A DNA stretch of 64,000 nt from Ignavibacteria bacterium UBA7675. Lineage in GTDB: Bacteria; Bacteroidota; Ignavibacteria; Kapaibacteriales; UB7675. Below are positions 1-9,137 of this stretch, one piece after another. A program made the translations under genes and the position numbers. The DNA lies in the NCBI GenBank assembly GCA_002483085.1, contig DLHF01000072.1:1-64000 (forward strand), written 5' to 3'. The notes under the pieces were generated by a model, which saw only the letters and a program-made list of their open reading frames with translations, was not told the DNA's origin and searched no databases. Position 1 is the stretch's first letter. The number at the start of each line of letters is the position of its first letter.

Positions 1-5
1 TAATA

Positions 6-51
6 GACCGGTGACAGCGACCGGGCATCTGATCGACGACGCCCGTGCCAC
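6..51 (-). repeat. Dispersed intergenic repeat, copy R1 (box A)
   Basis: Read on the minus strand this carries the two parts of box A found elsewhere in the window: GTGGCACGGGCGTCG and, after a variable spacer, TCGCTGTCACCGGTC. Box B would lie to the left of the window edge and cannot be seen. The copy lies outside any gene, beyond the terminator of the 237-residue gene to its right. Confidence 0.7.
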
Positions 52-106
52 AAGCCATTCTTTATCAGCAGCCTTCATGCGAACTGAATCGGGCGCAGCA
101 TAAAAA

Positions 107-131
107 AACCCGGCAGAATATCCACCGGGTT
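107..131 (-). terminator. Intrinsic terminator of the 169-882 gene
   Basis: A 7-bp stem (AACCCGG/CCGGGTT, loop 114-124) is followed on the minus strand by a run of seven T. It lies 38 bp past the stop codon of the minus-strand gene to its right. Confidence 0.8.
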
Positions 132-168
132 AGCAGAGAAATATAGTTGTTTTTACGGGGCTTGCGCT

Positions 169-882
169 CTACGAGTGCAACTGTTGCATCAGTTTTCTCT
201 TAGCAATCGGAAGAATAGTTTCGTCGAAAGGAAAATCGAGTTCAGTTTCTACATTATACGTAGCCGGATTTGGCATCTCGGGACGGCGTTGTACAAGGTC
301 GAGCTTCATCGATTGCACCGATTCGCGCATCGTTCGCCTGTCGAACGTTTCAATCACTGTTGTTTTCAGGCTGCGATAGCGGTCGTCGGTCGACGTAAAG
401 ATGGACACTTCATATTTAACGAGATAAATCTTCTGCTGTTTATTGTCGGGAACAAAACAGTATCCTTCTTCCAAATACGTAGGCAGGATACCAACGACAG
501 CTACAGACATATTCTCGTCAACGAATTCATACATCGTTTTGCCTTCTTCGATTGCGCGCTGGATTTTTGGCAATGCCCAGTGGATCAGTTCTTCGATCAT
601 GGCAAAGCTATCGCGATTGGCATCGAGGTGCTCGTACACTAACTTTTTGTTTTCGAGATCAACATCCTGAAGGCGTTTAGGCAGCGCATCGCGAAGACCT
701 TCAGAGCTGTGGGCAATGGTCGTAAGCGTTGAATACAACTCAATGAGTTGAGCCAGATGGGGGTAAATGCGGTTGTGCGAAAAGTTCGACTGAATGCGTT
801 TGAGCTCAGCGAGGATACGGTATTGGCTCGCTTCAAAATCCTGTGCGGCATGAACAAACATGCCGAGATGCAGTCCATTCAT
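169..882 (-). CDS. Hypothetical protein, 237 aa, mixed helical
   Basis: I do not recognise this family. The 237-residue product has no signal peptide or membrane segment and should be cytoplasmic. The N-terminal half is rich in predicted helix (about residues 10-110), and the C-terminal half is strand-like, including a YEVSIFTSTDDRYRSL segment and a ..FDETILPIAKRKLMQQL end. The start is supported by a strong Shine-Dalgarno (AAAGGAGGAG) just before the ATG. It is the last gene of a minus-strand series and ends at a clear terminator. About 170 bp separate it from the next gene upstream, so it may have its own promoter. The function is unknown. Confidence 0.75.
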   Translation of the reverse strand: MNGLHLGMFVHAAQDFEASQYRILAELKRIQSNFSHNRIYPHLAQLIELYSTLTTIAHSSEGLRDALPKRLQDVDLENKKLVYEHLDANRDSFAMIEELIHWALPKIQRAIEEGKTMYEFVDENMSVAVVGILPTYLEEGYCFVPDNKQQKIYLVKYEVSIFTSTDDRYRSLKTTVIETFDRRTMRESVQSMKLDLVQRRPEMPNPATYNVETELDFPFDETILPIAKRKLMQQLHS

Positions 883-1051
883 AACTCCTCCTTTTTCTGA
901 TAAACACAGCTGCGGTGTAAATGTTACAAAAGGTGGAGCACTTTGTCAAGGAGACTCTTGTCTTTATGTGTCTTGCCGATGGATTGTACTACATAGGAAC
1001 AGCATTACAATGGTGTACTATTGGCAGTTGGCGCGGAAGACGGGCGGGGTA

Positions 1052-1477
1052 TTAGTGGCCGGCGTTGTGCCGTTGTTCCGACTGTATATCTTTTACTTGG
1101 GCGAGATCACAGGCGAGATCGACGAGATTGCGCAGCGTGCCATCGTGCGTGCCGAGATACACCTTTTCAAAGCGTTCGCGCACTTCTTCCGGTGCATTAG
1201 CTGCAAAGGGCAGCAACAGCTCGCGCAGCGTGTTCACATTCGAGGCAAATTCCCGTTGCAGGGGCTCAGTTTCCCGGCCTCCACCTGCACGGCGCATAGA
1301 CGAAAACAAATTCCACACAGCTTTACCTGTAAACACCACAGTATTGAATTCCTGTGCGGCTCCCATCTGTGCACCGATCTCGAACAGCACACCGAGATCA
1401 CTGCGCTTCCGCAGTCCATTGGCCACACTACTGTCTAAGTAGGCCAGTATTGCTTCCGTATCTTGGGAAAATTCCAT
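1052..1477 (-). CDS. Hypothetical protein, 141 aa
   Basis: Small soluble protein with no signal peptide, predicted mostly helical, and not recognised. The ATG follows GAGGGG at normal spacing and lies 12 bp after the stop of the upstream lipoprotein gene, so the two are probably co-transcribed. The C-terminal part (about residues 85-130, ELLLPFAANAPEEVRE.. then LVDLACDLAQVKDIQ) looks like paired helices. A longer open frame on the other strand (860-1438) lacks these signals and was not preferred. Function unknown. Confidence 0.65.
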   Translation of the reverse strand: MEFSQDTEAILAYLDSSVANGLRKRSDLGVLFEIGAQMGAAQEFNTVVFTGKAVWNLFSSMRRAGGGRETEPLQREFASNVNTLRELLLPFAANAPEEVRERFEKVYLGTHDGTLRNLVDLACDLAQVKDIQSEQRHNAGH

Positions 1478-1489
1478 AACCCCTCGTGT

Positions 1490-2137
1490 TCAGTAGTCAA
1501 TCGTAGCCAATACCGACTGGTAAATTTTTTCCATCTCTTCGTTTGCAGGCACTTTGCGGCCAGTAAACGGCAGAACAGCTAGCGTACATTCGTAAAAATT
1601 GCCGAGAGCGGAGCGGAACACAGCCACACGCGTCGGCAGCACATTGCCAGCACCGGCATCGCTGTATTGGTACGTACCGAACTGTTTCGTACCGAGCATA
1701 CGCACATCGAAGCCACCCGCGTTTTTTACTAATCCGGCAGTCTTTCGCTCGCGTTTCTGATAGCTCGCACGCGCTACCCCAATCAGACCTTCTTTTTGGA
1801 AAGCGTCTTCCAGTGCATCATCGCGGCGAAGCTCTGAGAACACAAGGCTGGCTGTGTAGTCGGGGTTCACAGCTACAGCAAATACCGACGATGATACTTT
1901 TTCGTTCACATCCATAAAGAACCAGGATGCGGGCAAAAATGCGATCATATCGCCGGACTCCGAGCGAATCAGCTCATCAGACATCGGCAAAAGCGGTTTC
2001 GGCGCTACAACCGAGGCTTGTTCGCCCTGCTCTTCGTCACTTCCTTTTACGATGATGCACCCGCTGAGCACAAAGGCAGAGACAACAATCAGCGCAAGGA
2101 GCTGTAGCCAGCGCACCCCACTGTTGTTTATTGCCAT
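1490..2137 (-). CDS. Predicted lipoprotein, 215 aa, unknown function
   Basis: Starts MAINNSGVRWLQLL and has a hydrophobic segment ending in a lipobox (VLSGC), so it should be exported and lipidated. An acidic linker (SDEEQGEQ) follows, then a globular domain of about 170 residues that I do not recognise. I chose the ATG at 2137 because GGAGG lies just upstream and because a longer frame would overlap the preceding gene and place about 49 residues before the signal peptide. It sits between a DUF1684 lipoprotein and a small unknown gene on the same strand, so it may be an envelope accessory protein. Confidence 0.8.
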   Translation of the reverse strand: MAINNSGVRWLQLLALIVVSAFVLSGCIIVKGSDEEQGEQASVVAPKPLLPMSDELIRSESGDMIAFLPASWFFMDVNEKVSSSVFAVAVNPDYTASLVFSELRRDDALEDAFQKEGLIGVARASYQKRERKTAGLVKNAGGFDVRMLGTKQFGTYQYSDAGAGNVLPTRVAVFRSALGNFYECTLAVLPFTGRKVPANEEMEKIYQSVLATIDY

Positions 2138-2186
2138 GCTGGTACCTCCGTCTGGGTTTGTGCAGATAGTATATGCCCCGCGATTG

Positions 2187-2831
2187 TCAATGCTTCTCAT
2201 AGCTCTTTTCACCAGCGCGAATAGCCACAGGCAATATGTTTTCCGAAGGAACAAGCGGGCAGCTATACGATTCGTTGTAAGCACAATACGGATTGTACGC
2301 TCGGTTAAAATCCAAATCGTACACTGTTGTACCGAGCCGTATATCTACATCCAAGTAACGCCCCGCGTGATATGTCTCGCCACCTGTTGTTGCGTCCTGA
2401 AATGGCACAAACAGCAATGAGGGGTAGCGCACAGCTTCCGGACCAGTGTGCTTATAAGCGGCGAGCGTGCACGCTGTATCGCCAATCGTAAAGCGAAATA
2501 CGCCATAGCGCAGCATCGTGCGCACATCATTGCTCTGCGAAGCTGCGATTGCCACAGTATCCGGTTGCTCCGCTATATCGAGCTTTGCAGTCACAAAATA
2601 TTTTTCCGATGGCTCGTAGTAGGACAAACCCGGAAAATGCTCCCACTCGTCGGACGGCAGCGGCGAGTATTCAGTGCGAAATTCCTCGTCCTTAGCTTTG
2701 CGGTCTGCTACAATGTCGGCAGCGATGAATTCCCGAACTCCTATGTCTTTCTGCTGCACCTTTTTGTCCGTGCAGGAACCGATCAATCCGGCGCACAGGA
2801 GCGCAGTGCAGTATAAAAGCACGTGTTTCAT
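2187..2831 (-). CDS. DUF1684-family lipoprotein
   Basis: The 214-residue product begins MKHVLLYCTALLCAG and has a lipobox ending in GSC, so it is probably lipidated. The body matches the DUF1684 family: the C-terminal motif DFNRAYNPYCAYN, then YSCPLVPSEN and LPVAIRAGEK, is the family hallmark. The biochemical role is unknown. The chosen ATG overlaps the dcd stop codon by 4 nt (ATGA), implying translational coupling with dcd; an upstream in-frame ATG five codons earlier lies inside dcd and is less likely. Confidence 0.85.
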   Translation of the reverse strand: MKHVLLYCTALLCAGLIGSCTDKKVQQKDIGVREFIAADIVADRKAKDEEFRTEYSPLPSDEWEHFPGLSYYEPSEKYFVTAKLDIAEQPDTVAIAASQSNDVRTMLRYGVFRFTIGDTACTLAAYKHTGPEAVRYPSLLFVPFQDATTGGETYHAGRYLDVDIRLGTTVYDLDFNRAYNPYCAYNESYSCPLVPSENILPVAIRAGEKSYEKH

Positions 2832-3364
2832 GGGAAATTCATCCACATTTTAGATTCCACGGGTTTATTGGTCTGCTCGTTGTATTTCGCAGAGTTTTTC
2901 TTATTGTACGGCGTCAGGATTTCGCCACTTACTTCAAAGTAAATAAGCTGGCCAATGGGCATACCGGCATAAACGCGTATCGGCTTCTTTACAGAAATCT
3001 CCAAAGTCCAGGTGTTGCAAAAGCCTACATCGCCTTTCCCAGCCGTTGCATGGATGTCAATGCCCAAACGCCCAATGCTGGATTTGCCTTCCAGAAATGG
3101 TACGTGCTTGTGTGTTTCGGTGTATTCTTCTGTAACACCAAGGTAAAATTCATGCGGATAGAGCACATATCCATCTTCCGGTATTTCAATATATTCTATT
3201 TGGTTGTGACTGCGAGCGTCCAACACTTCGTCTTTGTACAACGCAAGTGTCCTGCCAAGGTGAACGTCGTAGCTGTTAGAGCCGAGCTTTTCGCGGCGAA
3301 ATGGTTCGATCACAATAGCGCCAACCTCAATGCTGCGCAGAATTTCGCTGTCCGAAAGAATCAT
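2828..3364 (-). CDS. dcd: dCTP deaminase
   Basis: Deaminates dCTP to dUTP as a step towards dTTP; cytoplasmic homotrimer in the family. The 178 residues carry the family core: LGSNSYDVHLG (about 27-37), then GKSSIGRLGIDIH (93-105), whose Ser and Arg match the active-site Ser/Arg of bacterial Dcd, and NTWTLEI (117-123), whose Glu122 matches the catalytic Glu. The length is normal to slightly short. It is followed by a coupled DUF1684 lipoprotein gene (4-nt overlap). The rodA gene is 206 bp away, on the low-coordinate side of rodA's stop. Confidence 0.92.
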   Translation of the reverse strand: MILSDSEILRSIEVGAIVIEPFRREKLGSNSYDVHLGRTLALYKDEVLDARSHNQIEYIEIPEDGYVLYPHEFYLGVTEEYTETHKHVPFLEGKSSIGRLGIDIHATAGKGDVGFCNTWTLEISVKKPIRVYAGMPIGQLIYFEVSGEILTPYNKKNSAKYNEQTNKPVESKMWMNFP

Positions 3365-3570
3365 ACTATACCTGAGTGCAAAGGAATGTCAGAGAAATTT
3401 TCAAAACTGCAAAGTACACAAAGCGCGTGGATTGGCAATGACTCTTCTGTGCTTGCCAAGCCTACCAATAGCCTTCAGGACGCAACCGCTCGATGAAAAA
3501 ATGAGGTACGAGTACATAATTCGCAAGTAAGCTCGACAGCGGAAAACGAGGAATATCGCATCAAACAATC

Positions 3571-4818
3571 TTACTCGAAGCGCTCGCGCCGATGCCGGTA
3601 GAAATTTAGCAGCAGCCCTACCATCGCCATATTCACTACAAGCGAGGAACCACCGGCACTCAGAAAGGCCAGCGGAATACCCATCACAGGCATCACACCG
3701 ATTGCCATGCCGATGTTGATAAGCGTATGGTATGCCCATATGGTACCGATACCAGCAGCTATTGTACTGGCAAATTTTGTGCGAACCATCTCCGCTACTC
3801 TTATAGAACGCCAGGAGAGCCCGAGCAACAGACCCAGCACCATCACCCCGCCGAAGAAGCCGAACTCCTCAGTCGGCACGCAAAAGATAAAGTCTGTCCA
3901 CTGCTTTGGAATATAACGTAGTTGCGTCTGTGTACCCTGCAAAAAACCTTTGCCAAACAGACCACCGCTCCCCACAGCAATTTTCGACTGGATCACGTGA
4001 TACCCACGTCCCTTTGGGTCTTTATTCGGATCCAGAAAAGCTTCAATGCGACTCTTCTGGTGGGGTTTCATCACATTGTACACGGCATTAGTAGAGAATC
4101 CGGCTGCAATATTGACAAGGATGACTACAATAGTGATGATGACACCACGGCGAAATGCCAAAGCACCAAGCGCCGCAATAACGATAGCAATGATCATCGG
4201 AGTTTGGCCAAAGAACGACACCAGCGCAATAATGGGCGGAGTCATCAGTGCGTACAGCAGCATGAGATCGGCACCACACCACAGTGCTACACCGAGCAGC
4301 ATGATCAAAAACACCGTTGCCGAGCCAAAGTCGGGCTCCTGCATAATAAGCGCCACTGGCACAGCGATATGAAGAGCTGCTATCCCAAGGTCGCGCAATG
4401 TGCGTAAATCGACGTTTGGACGTGAAATGTACCGGGCAAGGGCAAGAAGCGTACCCACTTTTGCCAGCTCTGATGGCTGAATGCTAATACCACCTATTAC
4501 TAACCAACTTTTAGAGCCATATACCTCGTGCCCAGCTACTATAACCGCGAGTAGCATCAGCAGTGTAATACCATAAATCGCATACGCTCCCAAGCCTAGC
4601 CAGCGCTCCGGAAGAAACATCAAGCCCACCATGCTCACCAAGCCAATGCCCGCAAACATTAGTTGCTTGAAAAAATAGTCGCTCATCCCGGCGTCGAACG
4701 TAGCACTGTAGATCGAAATGAGACCGGTAGCAATAAGCGAAATTGCTATGATGAAGGTGTTCCAGTCGAAAATATCGGCAACACTCTTCTTTATGGAAAT
4801 GCTTTCTTCGGCGATCAT
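3571..4818 (-). CDS. rodA: Rod-shape SEDS peptidoglycan glycosyltransferase RodA
   Basis: Polytopic SEDS-family protein (415 aa, about ten hydrophobic segments) that polymerises lipid II for side-wall growth together with a class B PBP. Seen directly: IQPSELAK (about 112-119), EPDFGSA (about 159-165), the long periplasmic loop with KGRGYHVIQSKIAVGSGG, and QWTDFIFCVPTEE, whose Asp corresponds to the catalytic Asp of E. coli RodA. It ends with LSAGGSSLVVNMAMVG. No mreBCD or PBP2 gene lies beside it here. It sits between purC and dcd on the same strand. The cell is inferred to be rod-shaped or at least elongating. Confidence 0.93.
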   Translation of the reverse strand: MIAEESISIKKSVADIFDWNTFIIAISLIATGLISIYSATFDAGMSDYFFKQLMFAGIGLVSMVGLMFLPERWLGLGAYAIYGITLLMLLAVIVAGHEVYGSKSWLVIGGISIQPSELAKVGTLLALARYISRPNVDLRTLRDLGIAALHIAVPVALIMQEPDFGSATVFLIMLLGVALWCGADLMLLYALMTPPIIALVSFFGQTPMIIAIVIAALGALAFRRGVIITIVVILVNIAAGFSTNAVYNVMKPHQKSRIEAFLDPNKDPKGRGYHVIQSKIAVGSGGLFGKGFLQGTQTQLRYIPKQWTDFIFCVPTEEFGFFGGVMVLGLLLGLSWRSIRVAEMVRTKFASTIAAGIGTIWAYHTLINIGMAIGVMPVMGIPLAFLSAGGSSLVVNMAMVGLLLNFYRHRRERFE

Positions 4819-4931
4819 TGTATATCCGTAGTTACAGAACAGCTATCAGCACAGCAAATGCAGGAGTATCAGACGGCTATAGACAAACATATTGCCGGAC
4901 AATATTGCGTGGTTCATCGGTACACAGCGCA

Positions 4932-5828
4932 TTAAGCATCGGCTATAGCACTATCAGTAAGGCGCTCTAATGCTTCCCGGTATTTGTCGTATGTTTTTTG
5001 CAAGATGTCCGCAGGCAAAGGCGGCGGCGGATACTGCTTGTTCCAATCGAGTGTTTCGAGATAATCGCGCAGTATCTGCTTGTCGAAATTATACTGGGGC
5101 TCGCCCGGATTATAGAACTCGCGCAGCCAGTATCGGGAGGAATCGGGTGTCAGTGCCTCGTCGATAAGAATCAGTTGCCCTTCATCGTCGACACCAAACT
5201 CAAATTTTGTATCCGCGAGAATAATACCCCGGCTCATTGCATGAGCAGCGGCAGCAGTATAGAGCTCAAGGCTCAGCCTGCGCGCTTTCTCGGCAAGTTC
5301 GACTCCACAGAGTTCGGCAGCCTGCTCAAAGCTAATATTTTCGTCGTGCCCTTCTTCTGCTTTAGTAGCAGGTGTAAAAACGGGCTCCGGAAGTTTCGAG
5401 GATTCGATTAATCCCTCCGGCAGCGAAATGCCGCACACGGTACGGTTTACGCGATATTCTTTCCAACCTGAACCGGCCAGATAGCCACGCACCACGCATT
5501 CTATCGGCAACGGCTTCGTTTTTTTCACGAGCATGGAGCGGCCACGGAGGTCGCCAGCATAAGGCCAGCAGGATTCAGGAAAGTCATCGACATTAGCCGA
5601 TATCAAATGGTTTGGTACGATATCTTTCGTTTGTTCAAACCAAAATAGCGAAAGCGCAGTAAGGATTTCCCCTTTACCCGGCACAGGTTCGGCCATCACA
5701 ACATCGAATGCCGAAATGCGGTCGGTAGCTACCATTAGCAAGCGCTCACCGAGATCGTAGACATCGCGCACTTTTCCGCGCCGGAAAAGCTCAAGGGTCG
5801 GAAAATGAGTTTGATAGACAACAGGCAT
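4932..5828 (-). CDS. purC: SAICAR synthetase (PurC)
   Basis: Joins CAIR and aspartate with ATP to make SAICAR in purine synthesis. The 298-residue length fits the longer, yeast-like form of the family. Visible motifs: GKVRDVYDLG (about 18-27), the ATP-binding part; ATDRISAFDVV; IECVVRGYLAGSGWKEY; then ILADTKFEFG and LIDEALTPDSSRYW, the substrate-binding end. No other purine genes are adjacent. The next gene upstream, a VWA-OmpA lipoprotein, ends 31 bp away on the same strand. Confidence 0.94.
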   Translation of the reverse strand: MPVVYQTHFPTLELFRRGKVRDVYDLGERLLMVATDRISAFDVVMAEPVPGKGEILTALSLFWFEQTKDIVPNHLISANVDDFPESCWPYAGDLRGRSMLVKKTKPLPIECVVRGYLAGSGWKEYRVNRTVCGISLPEGLIESSKLPEPVFTPATKAEEGHDENISFEQAAELCGVELAEKARRLSLELYTAAAAHAMSRGIILADTKFEFGVDDEGQLILIDEALTPDSSRYWLREFYNPGEPQYNFDKQILRDYLETLDWNKQYPPPPLPADILQKTYDKYREALERLTDSAIADA

Positions 5829-5859
5829 GTTCTTCTCTCTTATTTCTATTGGCGGGATA

Positions 5860-7305
5860 TTATCGCCTCAGGATTACAAATTCTGTCCGGCGGTTTCTCT
5901 GCCGGTTCTCTTCCGTATCATTGGGAGCCACAGGTTGTGTCATACCATACCCGCGCGGACGCAAGCGACTGCGGTCGATCCCACGGTCGACAAGAGCCTG
6001 GACAACCGATTCGGCACGCTGATCGGAGAGTCGCTGGTTAAAGTCTTCTCCACCCACATTATCAGTATGGCCATGAACCCCTGCCATCATACGTGGATTT
6101 CTTTTCAGAATACGGGCTATCTCGTCGAGCATAGGCTGCGACTCAGCTCGAATACTCGCTTGGGCAAAATCAAATAAAATGTTGTACTGTATAGAATCGC
6201 CCACAGCGGTTTTGATTCCAAATCGCCCCTTGTCGTATTCAGCATGAGCAGCGATGTCTTTTTCGGCACCAGGTATAGAAAGCTGGACCTCGGCTACATG
6301 CAACCCCTCGTAGAAAGGCGGCTTGTAGGTGACAAGGTAGTAATTCCGTAAACTGCGGTAAATATCTTCGAATACAGCGCGCAATTGCCGTGATGAATAC
6401 GCCTTGTAGTATTTGCCACCTGTAGCTTCTGCCATGTGCATCATAGCCGTGTCATTTGTATAGCCAAAGCCAACCGGAAATATATGCACTTTGAGCGAAT
6501 CGGCAAGGCGATAAAGCTCCACATCAGTTGTTTTGGAGTAGTTATCCTCACCATCGGTAAAGAGCACAAGAACACGCGGGTTATCTGGCGGTTCATTCCG
6601 CAATTGGAGTATAGATTCTTTGGCGGCATCGAGCAATGAGGTGTACAGTCCAAATCCTTCTATACCATTTTTCCGGTACTGAGCCCGGATCAGGCTGCGG
6701 TCGGCGGTAATTGGCACTTCTACAACGGCCTGCCTATCAAACTTCACCACACCAATCTTGTCGTAGGAGCGCTTGAGGTTCATAAACATTTCGGCAGCGT
6801 CTTGAAGAGATTCGATGGTGCCACGCATCGAGCCACCGTGGTCTAGAGCAAGCACAATGGAGTACGGAATGCTATCGAGGTCGCCAAATTCCCGCACAGT
6901 AAAATTGCTAATTGACGAGTCGGTTGTGCCCAATTTTTCAGAGATTCCGGCCCAATAGCGCCGATAGTCGCCCTGCCCCCGGTAATACGGGTCGGCCATA
7001 TTCGTAATAAAACTACCTGATGAATCCATCACTCGCACAAACGCGCGTATAGCATCGGGGTAGGAATCGGTTTCGAGTTTCCAAACATCAGCAAAGATTG
7101 TGGAGGCATCGGCGGAATCAATAGACTTAGTAGAAGTGAGATACACAGGAGTTTTGGATTCCCCTGCGAGCGATACGGCATAATCCTCCTGCTTCAGGTG
7201 AAATTCATCGCGTCTGCTACTGCCGCACGACCATACCACACTGGCAAGGCAGCAGAACAGCAGGAATTGGACGGTGAAAGCGCTGCTCTTACAAGAATTG
7301 CTCAT
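5860..7305 (-). CDS. VWA-domain lipoprotein with C-terminal OmpA peptidoglycan-binding domain
   Basis: A 481-residue exported protein. The N-terminus has a hydrophobic stretch ending VVWSC, a relaxed lipobox. A von Willebrand A domain spans about residues 145-325, with ALDHGGSM at the metal-binding site and LFTDGEDN later. The usual DxSxS is DHGGS here, so the first Ser is replaced. The last 110 residues are an OmpA/Pal-type domain: NILFDFAQASI, then GHTDNVGGEDFNQRLSDQRA and NRRTEFVIL. It probably tethers a metal-dependent binding domain to peptidoglycan. I used the ATG at 7305; a GTG 20 codons upstream would put non-signal sequence first. Confidence 0.86.
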   Translation of the reverse strand: MSNSCKSSAFTVQFLLFCCLASVVWSCGSSRRDEFHLKQEDYAVSLAGESKTPVYLTSTKSIDSADASTIFADVWKLETDSYPDAIRAFVRVMDSSGSFITNMADPYYRGQGDYRRYWAGISEKLGTTDSSISNFTVREFGDLDSIPYSIVLALDHGGSMRGTIESLQDAAEMFMNLKRSYDKIGVVKFDRQAVVEVPITADRSLIRAQYRKNGIEGFGLYTSLLDAAKESILQLRNEPPDNPRVLVLFTDGEDNYSKTTDVELYRLADSLKVHIFPVGFGYTNDTAMMHMAEATGGKYYKAYSSRQLRAVFEDIYRSLRNYYLVTYKPPFYEGLHVAEVQLSIPGAEKDIAAHAEYDKGRFGIKTAVGDSIQYNILFDFAQASIRAESQPMLDEIARILKRNPRMMAGVHGHTDNVGGEDFNQRLSDQRAESVVQALVDRGIDRSRLRPRGYGMTQPVAPNDTEENRQRNRRTEFVILRR

Positions 7306-7417
7306 TGAAATACCACATTGAAGAAGTGAGGAAATGCTACCAGCTATCCGCGTCGTTGGCTCCACAGACGTACAACACGGAAGATAGAGTACTACCGTAG
7401 CATTTTTCTCATGCGCA

Positions 7418-8074
7418 TCAGAACAGTTTTACACCCATTGCCATACCATCGCCTATCGGTACCATTGTCACCTGGAGTTCCAAGCGGGCAACAAGCGCTT
7501 TATTAAAGCGCTGCATTCCCCGCACATCATTTCCTTCAGCATCTTCGTCGGCAATTTGACCCCACGCCAGCGCATTGTCCCCAGCAATGAGGCCACCTAT
7601 ACGCAACAATGGCACTGTCTGTTCGAGATAGGTCGTATAGCCGGATTTATCGGCATCAATAAACACAAAATCGAACTGATGATCGGGTGCATACCCCGCC
7701 AGAATCTTTTTGGCATCTCCGATATGGACTTCAATTTTATCGGCAACGCCTGCTTCTTCTGCTTTGCGGCGGATGAACGCAGCATTCTCCGCGCTGAGCT
7801 CAAAAGCTACAACTTTACCGCCCTCGGGAAGCGCTCTTGCCATACCGATAGTAGAATATCCAGCCAGCGAGCCGATTTCGAGCACGTAGCGAGCTCCCAT
7901 AGTTTTCAACATCACTTGGAGAAATGCAAGCTGATCGGGTGCTATATGAATAGCTGGAATCCCTGCCGCCTGTGCTTCTTCATTCAACGTGCGTAGAAAG
8001 TCATCCTCGGCGGAGAAATGCTCAAGAATATAATCGTACACCTTATCGGTAACAGGAGTGCCTTTCATGCTCAT
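7418..8074 (-). CDS. SAM-dependent O-methyltransferase (class I, caffeoyl-CoA type)
   Basis: 218 residues with the SAM-binding motif VLEIGSLAGYSTIGMARAL, then VVAFELS, and DFVFIDADKSGYTTYLEQ, the metal- and substrate-binding stretch of the small-molecule O-methyltransferase_3 family. It probably methylates a catechol-like hydroxyl; the substrate is unknown. ATG 8074 is preferred over an earlier in-frame start, which would overlap the mlaD-like gene. That gene ends 28 bp upstream on the same strand, but the functions are not obviously linked. Confidence 0.88.
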   Translation of the reverse strand: MSMKGTPVTDKVYDYILEHFSAEDDFLRTLNEEAQAAGIPAIHIAPDQLAFLQVMLKTMGARYVLEIGSLAGYSTIGMARALPEGGKVVAFELSAENAAFIRRKAEEAGVADKIEVHIGDAKKILAGYAPDHQFDFVFIDADKSGYTTYLEQTVPLLRIGGLIAGDNALAWGQIADEDAEGNDVRGMQRFNKALVARLELQVTMVPIGDGMAMGVKLF

Positions 8075-8102
8075 ATAATCCCGGTTATAGTAAGTAAAGA
8101 TA

Positions 8103-9047
8103 TTATGGACGTGTACCAATACGCAAGTTGACGTTCACACCGTGCTCGTCTACCTTATACAAAAATTGCTCAAGCCGCTGCACAGTTGAATCCAAACGCA
8201 TGCTAAATTTTTCGTCGTAGAGAAGCTTGTTGGCAAGGCCGCCATTTGTTTTAATATCACGCACCAAGCCATCGACATCATCAATCAGCCGATCTGCATT
8301 ACCCGCCACGCGTTCGATGGAACCGAGAGCAGTGCGAGCATCAGTAAGCGCAATATCGAGCTTTGTAAGAAGCGTATCAACGGTCGGAGAGTGTTTATCC
8401 ACCATGCGGCGCAACTGCGAAGCAATTACCTGCACATCAGAAACCGTCTGGTTAAGCGCTACGCGGTTATCGGAGATCAGCTTATCAGCGGAGCTCAGCA
8501 GCTTATTGAGTTTGTCCGCAGATTCGCGCACATTGCTTACAATCTGGCCATCGGCCAAGGCTCCGTTCACTGTCCCCAACAGAGTATCTACGCGCAACAA
8601 CACCTTGTCGGCACTGGCTCCCAGTTTATCGACCACCACTAAAAGCTCTCCTATATCGGGAGCAGTACGACCGGGAATAACCTGTGCCGGATCGAGCTTC
8701 TGGGCTCCTGATCCCGGAGTGATTTCTATCTTTTTGCCGCCAGTAATTTCCAGCATGGAGATTACAGCGCCAGCATTAGCATACAAATCATCAATGCCCG
8801 ATACCGTAGCGGTAAGAAGCACTCCACCATCGCTGTTTTCTATAGAAGTCACGGCACCACGCCGAACACCATTTACGGTGACAGGTGCACCAATATCAAT
8901 TCCTCCAGACGAAGGGAAATGAAACGAGAGTACATAATTGACCCCAACGCCCAATCCCTTACCCAACATAATCCCGGCAATAAGCAGAGCTATTGCCAGA
9001 ACAGATACTATACCAACTCTTACTTCAGTGGAGCGTTGCGTTATCAT
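8103..9047 (-). CDS. MCE/MlaD-family lipid-transfer protein
   Basis: 314 residues: a short cytoplasmic start (MITQRSTEVRVG), one membrane helix (about 13-33), an MCE domain (about 40-120; GIDIGAPVTVNGVRRGAVTS is typical) and a long helical tail with repeated SADKL-like heptads. MlaD-type proteins form periplasmic rings that pass phospholipids between membranes with an ABC transporter. The permease and ATPase genes are not adjacent. The start at 9047 is chosen because a longer frame would run through the ssb terminator. Confidence 0.87.
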   Translation of the reverse strand: MITQRSTEVRVGIVSVLAIALLIAGIMLGKGLGVGVNYVLSFHFPSSGGIDIGAPVTVNGVRRGAVTSIENSDGGVLLTATVSGIDDLYANAGAVISMLEITGGKKIEITPGSGAQKLDPAQVIPGRTAPDIGELLVVVDKLGASADKVLLRVDTLLGTVNGALADGQIVSNVRESADKLNKLLSSADKLISDNRVALNQTVSDVQVIASQLRRMVDKHSPTVDTLLTKLDIALTDARTALGSIERVAGNADRLIDDVDGLVRDIKTNGGLANKLLYDEKFSMRLDSTVQRLEQFLYKVDEHGVNVNLRIGTRP

Positions 9048-9073
9048 GAAGCTTTTATCAGCGAGCAATAAAA

Positions 9074-9098
9074 AAAGCCCTGCGGAAGAAAGGGCTTT
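9074..9098 (-). terminator. Intrinsic terminator of ssb
   Basis: 8-bp stem (AAAGCCCT/AGGGCTTT, 9074-9081 with 9091-9098) followed on the minus strand by a T run. It lies between ssb and the mlaD-like start, so mlaD needs its own promoter or read-through. Confidence 0.82.
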
Positions 9099-9137
9099 GA
9101 ACTGGTTCAAATTTAGTAAAAATTTCAACAACAACAA

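Noticed and set aside
860..1438. 192-residue open frame on the plus strand
   Set aside because: It is antisense to the 141-residue minus-strand gene, has no ribosome-binding site and no recognisable sequence, and starts inside the neighbouring gene.
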